Shown here piece by piece: positions 14,558 through 22,762 of a DNA stretch of 33,699 nucleotides. The translations under genes and the position numbers were made by a program. The stretch's first letter is position 1; the number at the start of each line of letters is the position of its first letter. This DNA is from Bacilli bacterium (lineage in GTDB: Bacteria; Bacillota_I; Bacilli_A; RFN20; CAG-826): positions 1-33,699 of the forward strand of contig JAKSVA010000005.1 of NCBI GenBank assembly GCA_024408435.1, read 5' to 3'. Below the pieces are notes generated by a model, which saw only the letters and a program-made list of their open reading frames with translations, was not told the origin of the DNA and did not search any database.

Positions 14558-16582
14558 ATGAAAAAAGCGTTTCGGCGTATTCGGCTTGCTTATACCATCT
14601 TTGCTGGCATTGAAGTTATCAGCATCATGGTTTTAAGTATTCTCTATTTTTTAAACTTAGCGAGTTTCCAAGATATCTACACCCCACAAGTATCACTTAT
14701 TATTGTTTTAGTGGTTATTGTCGCTAACTTAATTTTCTGTGGCGCAATGATGTTGACCGTTTTAATTTTACGACACAAAAACGATTTAACTTCAGCGCAA
14801 TTATTGGGTCAAGATGTTCAATCCGCCTATAACTTTGGCATGCTTGGCTTAATTCTTGTTGATGAGAACGATACTGTTATTTGGTACAGTGATATGTTCC
14901 GTGATCGTGACATTAAAATACTTGATGATAATATCTTGCTATGGCAACCACGTTTGAAAGAATTAAAAAGCGGAGCGATTGACCACACCACAAAGATTTT
15001 AATTAATTCTCACTATTACGAAGTTAAGTATCTAAGAGAAGCTAGACTCTATCTTTTTAAAGATACAACCGATTTACAAACTTTATCAGATTATTCCAAG
15101 GCAAAGGCCAGTGTTGTTGGCATCATCATCATCGATAACTATTCTGAAGTTGGTGGTAACGCTGGTGATTCTAGTAGTCTCTTATCGAAAGTTGGTGATG
15201 CAATCTTAAATTACGCAAAAGCTCACAAAGTATTATTACGTCGTTTCCGTAATGACGCTTATTTTGCGGTTTGTGATTTTGCTTCTCTTCAAGAAATGGA
15301 AGATGATCAATTCTCCATTCTAGAAAGAGTAAGAATTATGGGTGCGAAAGAATCAACGCCACCAACCTTATCAGTTGGTTTTGCCCATGGTTTCCCTGAT
15401 TTTAACAAACTAAATGAAATGGTTACGGATGCAATTGATATTGCGATGAGCCGTGGTGGTGACCAAGCAGTTATTTCTAAATATGGTGATGAATTAAAGT
15501 TCTTTGGTGGTAAGACCGAAGCGCTTGAAACACGCAATAAAGTTAAAGTTCGTGTTTTAGCGGATTCCTTAATTGCCACCATTAAATTAGCGAAGAATGT
15601 TTTAGTCTTAGGTCACACCGATGCGGATATGGATGCGATTGGTAGTTGCTTAGGTATTATGGCTATGTGTCAGCATTTAAAGAAACCTTGTCGAATGGTT
15701 TATGATCCTAAATTAATTGAACGGAAAGCCCGCGCCGCCTTTATCGCTAGTTTCCCACGTGAACAAATCGCTAAGATGATTGTGCATCCGAAAGATGTTT
15801 TAAGTGAATTAAAACCAACAACTCTAGTTATTCTTGTTGATTGCCACCGTCCATCTTTATCAATTGCGCCTCGTTTAATTGATCGAGCTTCAAAGATTGT
15901 TGTTATTGACCATCACCGCCGGAGTGAAGAATTTGTAGAAATGCCAGTCTTCTCTTATATTGAACCAAGTGCATCAAGCGCTTCTGAATTAATCAGTGAG
16001 CTAATTCATTATGCGACGCAAAATCCAAAGATTTCTGTTTCACCAGCATACGCAACGATTATGCTTTCAGGCATCTTCCTTGATTCAAACTTCTTTAAAA
16101 CCAAGACAACTGGTATTAGAACCTTTGAAGCGAGTATGTTATTAAAAGAATTCGGCGCTGATAACTCAAAGGCTGATGATTTCTTAAAAGATGAATTTGA
16201 AGAATATTCGTTAATTACTCAGATTGCATCAACTTTAAAAACACCACACGTTGGTATTGTTTATTGTAAAGCCGAAGAAAAATATAATGTTGAACCAGCA
16301 ACCTTAGCAAAAGTCGCTAATCAATGTTTACAGATGAAAGGTGTTAATGCTTCATTTGTTATTGGTAAGATAAGTGAAAAAGAAGCACGTATTTCTTGTC
16401 GGAGTGATGGAACGGTTAACGTTCAACTCTTAGCAGAGAAAATGGGTGGTGGTGGTCACTTTACTGGCGCAGCGGTGCCACTTAAGAATATGTCAATTAA
16501 AGATGCTGAAGCATCATTACTTGATACTTTAACTAACTATCTTAAGAAGGCACAAACAACACCAAACAAAGAGGCTAGATAA
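14558..16582 (+). CDS. gdpP: Cyclic-di-AMP phosphodiesterase GdpP (YybT family)
   Basis: The start is the ATG at 14558 (MKKAFRRIRLAYTIF, 674 aa); an in-frame TTG at 14498 lies in the terminator U-tract and before the promoter. There are two N-terminal TM helices (about 12-35 and 45-73), a degenerate PAS region, a degenerate GGDEF (SRGGDQAVI), then the DHH/DHHA1 module: GHTDADMDAIG (352-362), DHH (451-453) and GGGGH (630-634). The enzyme hydrolyses c-di-AMP, which controls K+ and osmolyte balance, on the cytoplasmic side of the membrane. It heads gdpP-rplI-dnaC-walJ-rlmH; its stop overlaps the rplI start by 1 nt. Confidence 0.96.
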   Translation: MKKAFRRIRLAYTIFAGIEVISIMVLSILYFLNLASFQDIYTPQVSLIIVLVVIVANLIFCGAMMLTVLILRHKNDLTSAQLLGQDVQSAYNFGMLGLILVDENDTVIWYSDMFRDRDIKILDDNILLWQPRLKELKSGAIDHTTKILINSHYYEVKYLREARLYLFKDTTDLQTLSDYSKAKASVVGIIIIDNYSEVGGNAGDSSSLLSKVGDAILNYAKAHKVLLRRFRNDAYFAVCDFASLQEMEDDQFSILERVRIMGAKESTPPTLSVGFAHGFPDFNKLNEMVTDAIDIAMSRGGDQAVISKYGDELKFFGGKTEALETRNKVKVRVLADSLIATIKLAKNVLVLGHTDADMDAIGSCLGIMAMCQHLKKPCRMVYDPKLIERKARAAFIASFPREQIAKMIVHPKDVLSELKPTTLVILVDCHRPSLSIAPRLIDRASKIVVIDHHRRSEEFVEMPVFSYIEPSASSASELISELIHYATQNPKISVSPAYATIMLSGIFLDSNFFKTKTTGIRTFEASMLLKEFGADNSKADDFLKDEFEEYSLITQIASTLKTPHVGIVYCKAEEKYNVEPATLAKVANQCLQMKGVNASFVIGKISEKEARISCRSDGTVNVQLLAEKMGGGGHFTGAAVPLKNMSIKDAEASLLDTLTNYLKKAQTTPNKEAR

Positions 16583-17031
16583 TGAAGATTATTCTCTTAC
16601 AAGATGTTAAGGGCCTTGGGAGAAAAGGCGAAGTTGTCGAAGCAAGTAATGGCTATGCTTCTAACTTTTTAATTCCGAAAAAATTAGCGGTTCTTTATAC
16701 CGATAAAGCCAAAGAAATTTTAAAAGAGCAAGAACAAAAGAAATTAGCCGATTTAGCGAAAGAAAAAGAAGTTGCCATTAAAACCAAGGAAGTCTTAGAT
16801 AAGATTGTTTTAGAATTTAAAGCTAAAGCTGCACCCGATGGTCGCATGGTCGGCACAATTTCTTATAAACAAGTAGAAGATGAATTAAAAACTAAGCATA
16901 ATTTATCAATTGATAAGCGTAAATTTATTGATCATTACCAAATCAACGCTTTTGGAACAACTAAATTAAAAATTGAATTATTTAAAGATGTGATTGGCAT
17001 AGTTAATGTCCATGTAAGTGAGGATAAATAA
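16582..17031 (+). CDS. rplI: 50S ribosomal protein L9
   Basis: A 149-aa L9: N-terminal domain MKIILLQDVKGLGRKGEVVEASNGYASNFLIP, a long connecting helix rich in Lys/Glu, and the C-terminal domain (KRKFIDHYQINAFGTTKLKIELFKDVIGIVNVHV). L9 binds 23S rRNA at the base of the L1 stalk. The start overlaps the gdpP stop (taATG), and dnaC starts immediately after its stop, so it is co-translated in the common Firmicutes order. Confidence 0.98.
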   Translation: MKIILLQDVKGLGRKGEVVEASNGYASNFLIPKKLAVLYTDKAKEILKEQEQKKLADLAKEKEVAIKTKEVLDKIVLEFKAKAAPDGRMVGTISYKQVEDELKTKHNLSIDKRKFIDHYQINAFGTTKLKIELFKDVIGIVNVHVSEDK

Positions 17032-18573
17032 ATGGCAATCGCACTTGATAAATTACCACGAAATATTGAAGCTGAAAAAGCTACGTTAGGGGCAATGCTT
17101 TCTTCACGGGCGGTAAAAGACCAAGCCCTTGCCGATTTATCAATTGATGATTTCTTTTTAAAAATTCACCAACGAATTTTTGAAGCAGTTTTTAATTTAA
17201 ATGACAAAAACATTAAAGTTGATATTCAAACCGTGGCGCAAGAATTAAAGAACTTAAAATCATTAGATGAAGTTGGTGGTGTTGATTATCTTTACGAATT
17301 AACTCAATCAATGTTAGATGAAGAAAACGCTCAAGAGTATATTGGGATTGTTAAAGATAACGCTAACTTACGTAATCTTTTGTTAACAATTGGTGAAATC
17401 GAAAATGAATATCTTAAAAAAGATATTGATAGTTATAGTGCCTTTGTCGGTGATGCCCAAGGCAAGATTGATAAAATTGCTGAAGAAAGACGTATTTCTA
17501 ATTTTAAAAGCAGCCGTGAAGTGGTGAAAAATGTTGAAAAGAAAATTCTTGATTTAAGTGAAGTAAAAAAAGAAGGCGACTTAATTGGTGTTGATACTGG
17601 CTTTAAGTGGCTAAACCACTATACGAATGGGCTCCAACCAGAAAACTTAATCATTTTAGCGGGTCGAACTGGTTTAGGGAAAACTGCTTTTGCGTTAAAT
17701 CTTTTACTTAACGCCGCAAAGTCAGGTGTTCCAGTTGCCATCTTTGAAATGGAAATGTCTTCGTTAACTCTCTATTCTCGACTCGTCGCTAATGAAGCAG
17801 ATGTTAAAGGTCGTCGAATCATGACAGGTGGCATTCGTGGTCGTGAAGTAATTCGTGTTAAAGAAGCTCTTGATCGCTTAGCAGCGCTAAAGATTTACGT
17901 TGATGAATCAAGTGCAGTTTCCATTTATGATTTAGTAGCGAAAGCTCGTAAATTAAAAACCGAACAACCTGATTTAGGCTTAATCGTCATTGATTACCTT
18001 GGCTTAATTAGTAATGATAATAAACGGAACAAACGTCGTTATGATAACCGTCAACTAGAAATTCAAGAATACACAAGAACCCTCCACGAATTAGCGCGTG
18101 ATTTAAAAGTACCAATCGTTGTTCTTTGCCAATTAAACCGGAAAGTTGAAGAACGTGGCGAAGGTGGTACTCCACGTTTAAGTGATCTTCGTGAATCAGG
18201 CTCAATCGAACAAGATGCGGAAATTGTCTTATTAATGCATAGTCCTGATTATGGTAAAAACGAATTAACTGAAGAAGCGAAACGTTTAAAAGCAGGTAAA
18301 ACAACCGCGGCGAATATGTCACCAGAAGCACGTAGTGCTCTAGTAGATAAAGCGACAGTAAGAACATTCCAAGAGAATAAAGGTGAACAAGCTAATCAAG
18401 AAGATTCAGTGGTAATGAATGTTATTATTGCCAAGAACCGTAATGGTGAGTCAGGTAAGGTTGTTAAATTATTATTTGAAAAAGACTATAGTCGCTTTAC
18501 CGAACTTTCTGATGACTTCGCTCAGCAAGAAAAAGCTATTCAAGCTCGTTATGCTGACGATGAAGATGAATAA
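17032..18573 (+). CDS. dnaC: Replicative DNA helicase, DnaB family (DnaC in Bacillus)
   Basis: A 513-aa DnaB-type hexameric helicase. The N-terminal domain begins LPRNIEAEKATLGAMLSS. The RecA core has Walker A GRTGLGKT (211-218), IFEMEMSS, Walker B LIVIDYLGLI, and CQLNRKVEERG/PRLSDLRESGSIEQDAE. It unwinds DNA at the fork, 5' to 3', and works with primase. An extra segment of about 45 residues (about 405-455, Lys/Glu/Ala-rich) sits between IVLLMHSPDYG and VIIAKNRNGESG, where family members usually have a short loop; this explains the length above the usual 450 aa. No intein motifs are seen. Confidence 0.97.
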   Translation: MAIALDKLPRNIEAEKATLGAMLSSRAVKDQALADLSIDDFFLKIHQRIFEAVFNLNDKNIKVDIQTVAQELKNLKSLDEVGGVDYLYELTQSMLDEENAQEYIGIVKDNANLRNLLLTIGEIENEYLKKDIDSYSAFVGDAQGKIDKIAEERRISNFKSSREVVKNVEKKILDLSEVKKEGDLIGVDTGFKWLNHYTNGLQPENLIILAGRTGLGKTAFALNLLLNAAKSGVPVAIFEMEMSSLTLYSRLVANEADVKGRRIMTGGIRGREVIRVKEALDRLAALKIYVDESSAVSIYDLVAKARKLKTEQPDLGLIVIDYLGLISNDNKRNKRRYDNRQLEIQEYTRTLHELARDLKVPIVVLCQLNRKVEERGEGGTPRLSDLRESGSIEQDAEIVLLMHSPDYGKNELTEEAKRLKAGKTTAANMSPEARSALVDKATVRTFQENKGEQANQEDSVVMNVIIAKNRNGESGKVVKLLFEKDYSRFTELSDDFAQQEKAIQARYADDEDE

Positions 18574-18575
18574 GC

Positions 18576-19328
18576 ATGAAATTTTATATTTTTGCGAGTG
18601 GCTCAAAAGGTAACGCTACTTTAATTGTGGATAAAAATGTCCGTATTTTAATTGATTTAGGCATTTCGCGTAAACAACTAGAAGATCATTTAAAAAGTAT
18701 TCATTCATCAATAGATGAAATTGATTTTATTTTATTAACACACGAGCATATTGATCACATTAAAGGAATTGAAAGTATTCATCATACACCGATTTATGGC
18801 GGGAAAAATACTTATGCTTGCGCAAACTATCGTGTGATTGAACCATATGTTCCATTTAAATTTCGTCATTTAACAATTTTACCAATTGAGTTAAGTCATG
18901 ATGCTTATACACCACTAGGTTTTATCTTTAAAAATGATAAAGAAAAGTTAGTTTATATTACCGATACAGGTTATCTTAGTGAAAAGAATATGAAATTAGC
19001 CTGGAACGCTAATTACTACATTTTAGAATCTAACCATAATCGAAAAATGTTATTAAAAACACATCGTCCAGTTTATGTAAAAGAAAGAATTATGTCGGAA
19101 TTTGGTCATATGTCAAATGAAGATGCTTCTTTATATTTAAGCGAGATGATTGGTGATCAAACTTCACAAGTATATTTAGCGCATATCTCCCAAGAAGCAA
19201 ACACTTATGAATTAGCGGAAACGACTTGTAAGAAATGTTTAATGAAGAAAAAAATTAATTTAGATAATCTAGTGATTAAAACCGCTAAACAATTTGAAAT
19301 GTGTGTGGGTGGCGATTGTGAAAATTAA
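18576..19328 (+). CDS. walJ: Metallo-beta-lactamase-fold hydrolase, WalJ/YycJ-like
   Basis: A 250-aa MBL-fold protein: FYIFASGSKGNATLIV at the N-terminus, the metal motif LLTHEHIDHIKGIE, ITDTGYLS, and LESNHNRKML, matching the YycJ/WalJ family. In Bacillus walJ sits in the walRK operon and links DNA replication with the cell wall; a nuclease role has been suggested. Here it follows dnaC by 2 nt and precedes rlmH, but no walR, walK, walH or walI lies between them. No SD is seen before the ATG, consistent with coupling to dnaC. Confidence 0.85.
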   Translation: MKFYIFASGSKGNATLIVDKNVRILIDLGISRKQLEDHLKSIHSSIDEIDFILLTHEHIDHIKGIESIHHTPIYGGKNTYACANYRVIEPYVPFKFRHLTILPIELSHDAYTPLGFIFKNDKEKLVYITDTGYLSEKNMKLAWNANYYILESNHNRKMLLKTHRPVYVKERIMSEFGHMSNEDASLYLSEMIGDQTSQVYLAHISQEANTYELAETTCKKCLMKKKINLDNLVIKTAKQFEMCVGGDCEN

Positions 19329-19776
19329 AATTATTGCCGTTGGTTCCTTAAAAGAAAAATATTTACAGGCGATGGTAAATGAATACACTAAACGTTTAAG
19401 TAAATATTGCCATATAGATATTGTTGAAGTTAAAGAAGAAAACGATACGCATCCACACGCTAAAGAAATTGAAGGTGAGCGAATTCTTAAATTAATTAAT
19501 CCGACTGATTATGTGGTCGCACTCGCTCTTAAAAAGAAAGAATGCACAAGTGAAGAATTAGCAGTTTGGTTAGAGAAAACTTTCGTGAAGGCAAAGAGTA
19601 ATATCATCTTTTTAATTGGTGGATCATTAGGTTTAGCCCCAATCGTCATTAAACGTGCGAATGATTGTTTAACACTTTCTAAGTTAACATTTACTCATCA
19701 AATGAGTCGAGCAATTCTTTTAGAGCAAATATATCGTTGCTTTAAAATTCTTCATCACGAACAATATCATAAATAA
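19318..19776 (+). CDS. rlmH: 23S rRNA (pseudouridine1915-N3)-methyltransferase RlmH
   Basis: The start chosen is GTG at 19318 (KIKIIAVGSLKEKYLQ..., 152 aa), which overlaps walJ by 11 nt; the ATG at 19294 would add eight residues not typical of the family. SPOUT-family hallmarks are FLIGGSLGLAPIVIKRAND, LTLSKLTFTHQMSRAILLEQIYR and the C-terminal HEQYHK. RlmH methylates the pseudouridine of helix 69 in 23S rRNA with SAM, as a dimer on the 70S ribosome. It is the last gene of the unit; a new -10 box follows its stop within 10 nt. Confidence 0.95.
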   Translation: MKIKIIAVGSLKEKYLQAMVNEYTKRLSKYCHIDIVEVKEENDTHPHAKEIEGERILKLINPTDYVVALALKKKECTSEELAVWLEKTFVKAKSNIIFLIGGSLGLAPIVIKRANDCLTLSKLTFTHQMSRAILLEQIYRCFKILHHEQYHK

Positions 19777-19784
19777 ATTCGTTG

Positions 19785-19790
19785 TATAAT
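19785..19790 (+). promoter_or_regulatory. -10 box of a leaderless promoter for the nucleotidase lipoprotein
   Basis: A consensus TATAAT ends 6 nt before the ATG at 19797, so transcription would begin at or within 1-2 nt of the A of the start codon. No convincing -35 is seen at 16-18 nt spacing and there is no SD. Confidence 0.45.
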
Positions 19791-19796
19791 ATTTTT

Positions 19797-21560
19797 ATGA
19801 AGAAAATTTTATTATTGCTACCGCTGGTAGCAACTATAGCCTTTGGCTGTAATTGTTCATCTAATCAAGAGGTGACTATTTTATACACAAACGACGTTCA
19901 TGGCGCGATTGATTATAACGAAGCGGAAGAGAAGGTTCTAAGTTACGCGACAGTTGCTAAAATGAAGCAAGATTTAAAAAACCAAGGAAAGAATGTTTTG
20001 TTATTTGATGGTGGTGATCATATTTCAGGCGGATTATATTGTACTTATCAATCAGGAATCCCAATTATCGCAGCTATGAACGGAGCTGGTTATGATGGAG
20101 CAATATTTGGTAACCATGAATTTGATTATGGTTTTGATCAATTAAATTTAGTAACTAATTTAGCGCGTTTCCCATATATTTCCACTAATTTATATCATTA
20201 TTCACCTGATGAAAAAAAGATAACTGATCCTTACTCACATACTAGATATACTTATAATTTAAATAAAGTTAAAGTAGGTGTTGTTGGTGTAACAACGCCG
20301 TACGCTATCGTGACTTCTACACCTTCTCATTTTCAAGATGATGATGGCAATTATATTTATTCATTCCTTGATGGGAATGACGGTCAAGACTTATATCAAG
20401 CTGTGCAAAAGGAAGTTGATATCTTACGAAATGATGAAAAATGCGATTATGTTGTGTGTTTATCACACTTAGGTAACGAAGACCAAACCACTACCTTTAC
20501 TGCGCAGCATCTAATTGAAAATACCAAAGGAATTAATCTTCTATTAGATGGTCACACGCATGCTATTGATCCAGGAACTAAGATTAAGAATAAGGACCAA
20601 CAAGATGTTTTGGTGTGTCAAACAGGAAGCCATTTTGAAAATATTGCTAAGATAACAATTAAGAATAGAAATGACATTCAATGTGAATTAATTGATCATT
20701 ACGATGGTCGTGATGAAGCGGTAAATAAAACTGAACAAAATATTATTAATGAGATTGATAAATTATTTGGTAAAGAAATTGCTACTTGTAACATTGATTT
20801 TATTGCTAAAGATCCAGGTGATTCATGGGCGGTAAGAAAAAGAGAAACTAATTTAGGCGATTTAAGTTCTGATGCCTATTACTATTGTCTTAATGAGTTA
20901 ATTGATGAAGGGGCTCAATGTGATGTCACGACAATTAATGCGGGAGGAATTCGCTCAGATGTATCAAAAAGAACTTGGAAACTTTTAGATTGTCGTAACG
21001 TTCATACTTTTGACAATAATATTTCTGTTAAAGTAGTATCAGGTGCTGATATAAAAACATATTTAGAATTTGCGACAAGAAAAGTAAATATTGATTCAGA
21101 AAAATCAATTGAATACGGCGCTTTTCCTCAAATGCAAGGAATTACCTATACCATTAACACTAGTGTAGAAAGCGATATAACAGTAGATAAGCACGAGAAT
21201 TATGAAGGTGGACCATATGAAAAATTTAGAATCTTTGATGTTAAAATTTATAATAAAGTTAATAGACAATATGAGAACTTAGAACTTAATAAATCTTACA
21301 AAATTGGTGGTAGTAGTTATGTAATAGAAGAAGGCGGCGATGGATGTACTATGTTTACTAAAAAAGAACAAGAACTTGTCTATCGTAATTCTTCTTATGT
21401 TGATTATCAAGTATTGGCGGCTTATATTGAGTCGTTCTCTTATTCTAGTAATGGTGATTTACCTATTATTAGTAGTGATACCTCTCCACTTAAACAATAT
21501 GATAAATTACTTATAAACTACGAGAATCATGATGGTAGCGAAAGAATAAAAATTATATAG
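19797..21560 (+). CDS. UshA-like 5'-nucleotidase/metallophosphoesterase lipoprotein
   Basis: A 587-aa secreted lipoprotein. The signal peptide MKKILLLLPLVATIAFGC has the lipidated Cys at residue 18. The calcineurin-like phosphoesterase domain shows ILYTNDVHG, LFDGGDHISGG, GNHEFDYG, CLSHLGNE and LLDGHTHA. The 5'-nucleotidase C-terminal domain shows TNLGDLSSDAYYY and TTINAGGIRSDVS. It likely dephosphorylates extracellular nucleotides for salvage. An in-frame TTG at 19782 would start inside the -10 box and spoil the signal peptide, so the ATG at 19797 is preferred. The next gene starts 1 nt after its stop. Confidence 0.92.
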   Translation: MKKILLLLPLVATIAFGCNCSSNQEVTILYTNDVHGAIDYNEAEEKVLSYATVAKMKQDLKNQGKNVLLFDGGDHISGGLYCTYQSGIPIIAAMNGAGYDGAIFGNHEFDYGFDQLNLVTNLARFPYISTNLYHYSPDEKKITDPYSHTRYTYNLNKVKVGVVGVTTPYAIVTSTPSHFQDDDGNYIYSFLDGNDGQDLYQAVQKEVDILRNDEKCDYVVCLSHLGNEDQTTTFTAQHLIENTKGINLLLDGHTHAIDPGTKIKNKDQQDVLVCQTGSHFENIAKITIKNRNDIQCELIDHYDGRDEAVNKTEQNIINEIDKLFGKEIATCNIDFIAKDPGDSWAVRKRETNLGDLSSDAYYYCLNELIDEGAQCDVTTINAGGIRSDVSKRTWKLLDCRNVHTFDNNISVKVVSGADIKTYLEFATRKVNIDSEKSIEYGAFPQMQGITYTINTSVESDITVDKHENYEGGPYEKFRIFDVKIYNKVNRQYENLELNKSYKIGGSSYVIEEGGDGCTMFTKKEQELVYRNSSYVDYQVLAAYIESFSYSSNGDLPIISSDTSPLKQYDKLLINYENHDGSERIKII

Positions 21561-21561
21561 T

Positions 21562-21900
21562 ATGGAATATTCCGAATGGAAAAATTACCCACGCCATAAC
21601 GACGCTAAATCTTATCTTTGCCCTGGTTATATCTTAAAAGATGATGCTCGTTTTGTTATGGAGCCATCTTTTTATACACAGTTACAAAATTTAAAACCAT
21701 TATTTCCCGATCGCTATAACGAAATTATTGAAGCAATTAATCAGCGAGTGATTAAAAACAAGAAAGTATTTTTTACTTTAGATGTTGATGCACCTTTTAT
21801 AGTCTTAAAAGACTATATCTATTTAGAAATAACTGATATACTAAATCCACTTAAAATTTTTGTGGAAGATAAATCTCGGGGTAGTGATTATGGCGATTAA
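21562..21900 (+). CDS. Unknown 112-aa protein, coupled to a RimK-like ligase
   Basis: I do not recognise this protein. It is small and soluble-looking, with no TM segment or signal peptide, starting MEYSEWKNYPRHNDAK and containing CPGYILKDDARFVMEPSFY and a hydrophobic strand near VDAPFIVLKDYIYLEI. It begins 1 nt after the nucleotidase stop and overlaps the ligase start by 11 nt, so it is a real part of this unit. Codon use matches its neighbours. It could be a partner or substrate carrier of the ligase, but only position supports that. Confidence 0.75.
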   Translation: MEYSEWKNYPRHNDAKSYLCPGYILKDDARFVMEPSFYTQLQNLKPLFPDRYNEIIEAINQRVIKNKKVFFTLDVDAPFIVLKDYIYLEITDILNPLKIFVEDKSRGSDYGD

Positions 21901-22762
21901 TGGATATCTTATCTATAACATTACACAAAAAAATCAGACTATTTTTAAATCACAAATTAAAGCCTATGTCGATGCTTTTCGCTTAGAGCATGTGAAGTTA
22001 AAACTCATTGATAATCTTCATGCTCTATCAGTCATCAAAAAAGAAAAGAAAGTCGATTTTGTTTTATTTTGGGATAAAGATATTGCTCTAGTGTATCAAC
22101 TCCTAAATTTAAATATTAAGGTTTTTAACAATGTTGACGCTTTACGTTTATGTGATGATAAAGCATATAGTTATGCGCAATTTAATCAATATAAAATCCC
22201 CACTCCTAAAACAATTGTTTTGCCATTAACATTCTTTGAAGATTTAAGTAAATATTTTATTGAGATTAAGAAACTAATTAAACTCAACAATATTCATTAT
22301 CCCTTGATAGTAAAAGAACGTCGTAATTCATTAGGTCTAGGCGTTTACTTAATTCATAGTGACATTGAATTAAAGAAAGTTTTAGAGAGTAAATGGCAAA
22401 GGGAATTACTTATTCAAGAATATATTAATAATGAATATGGTAAAGACTATCGTGTTTACTTAGTTAACCATCGTCCGAAAGCTGTTGTAAGTCGCACTAA
22501 TAAAAAAGACTTTAGAAGTAATGTTGAATTAGGTGGTGTGATGAAAATAATTAAAAAACCTGATGAAGCGCTATTAAGAATTGCGATGCGTTCTTCATTA
22601 GCGTTAAAGCTTGATTTTGGTGCGGTTGATATTGTTAGGGATAAAAATAATAAGTATCTTGTTTTAGAAGTGAATAGTAACGCGCGCACAGCGACGATTG
22701 ATCGCATTAGTAAAAAGTCCCTCACACGAGAAGTTGCTAAATATATTTTAAATAATCTCTAA
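21890..22762 (+). CDS. RimK-type ATP-grasp ligase
   Basis: The start is placed at ATG 21890 (MAINGYLIYNI, 290 aa), with GGGGT about 10 nt upstream; the frame is open to 21860. It looks like the RimK family: N-terminal pre-ATP-grasp domain, DDKAYSYAQFNQYKIPTPKTIV, the ATP-binding stretch PLIVKERRNSLGLGVYLI, LIQEYIN...DYRVYLVN, and the metal site FGAVDIVRDKNNKYLVLEVNSNA. Family members add glutamate or other amino acids to proteins or small molecules through an acyl-phosphate. The acceptor is unknown. Its stop overlaps the stop of the convergent gene by 4 nt. Confidence 0.85.
   Translation: MAINGYLIYNITQKNQTIFKSQIKAYVDAFRLEHVKLKLIDNLHALSVIKKEKKVDFVLFWDKDIALVYQLLNLNIKVFNNVDALRLCDDKAYSYAQFNQYKIPTPKTIVLPLTFFEDLSKYFIEIKKLIKLNNIHYPLIVKERRNSLGLGVYLIHSDIELKKVLESKWQRELLIQEYINNEYGKDYRVYLVNHRPKAVVSRTNKKDFRSNVELGGVMKIIKKPDEALLRIAMRSSLALKLDFGAVDIVRDKNNKYLVLEVNSNARTATIDRISKKSLTREVAKYILNNL

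Noticed and set aside
18224-18400. Intein in dnaC
   Set aside because: The extra segment is only about 45 residues and lacks the Cys/Ser start, His-Asn end and splicing blocks.
19782-19796. TTG start for the nucleotidase lipoprotein
   Set aside because: The codon overlaps the -10 box and adds residues in front of a good lipoprotein signal peptide.
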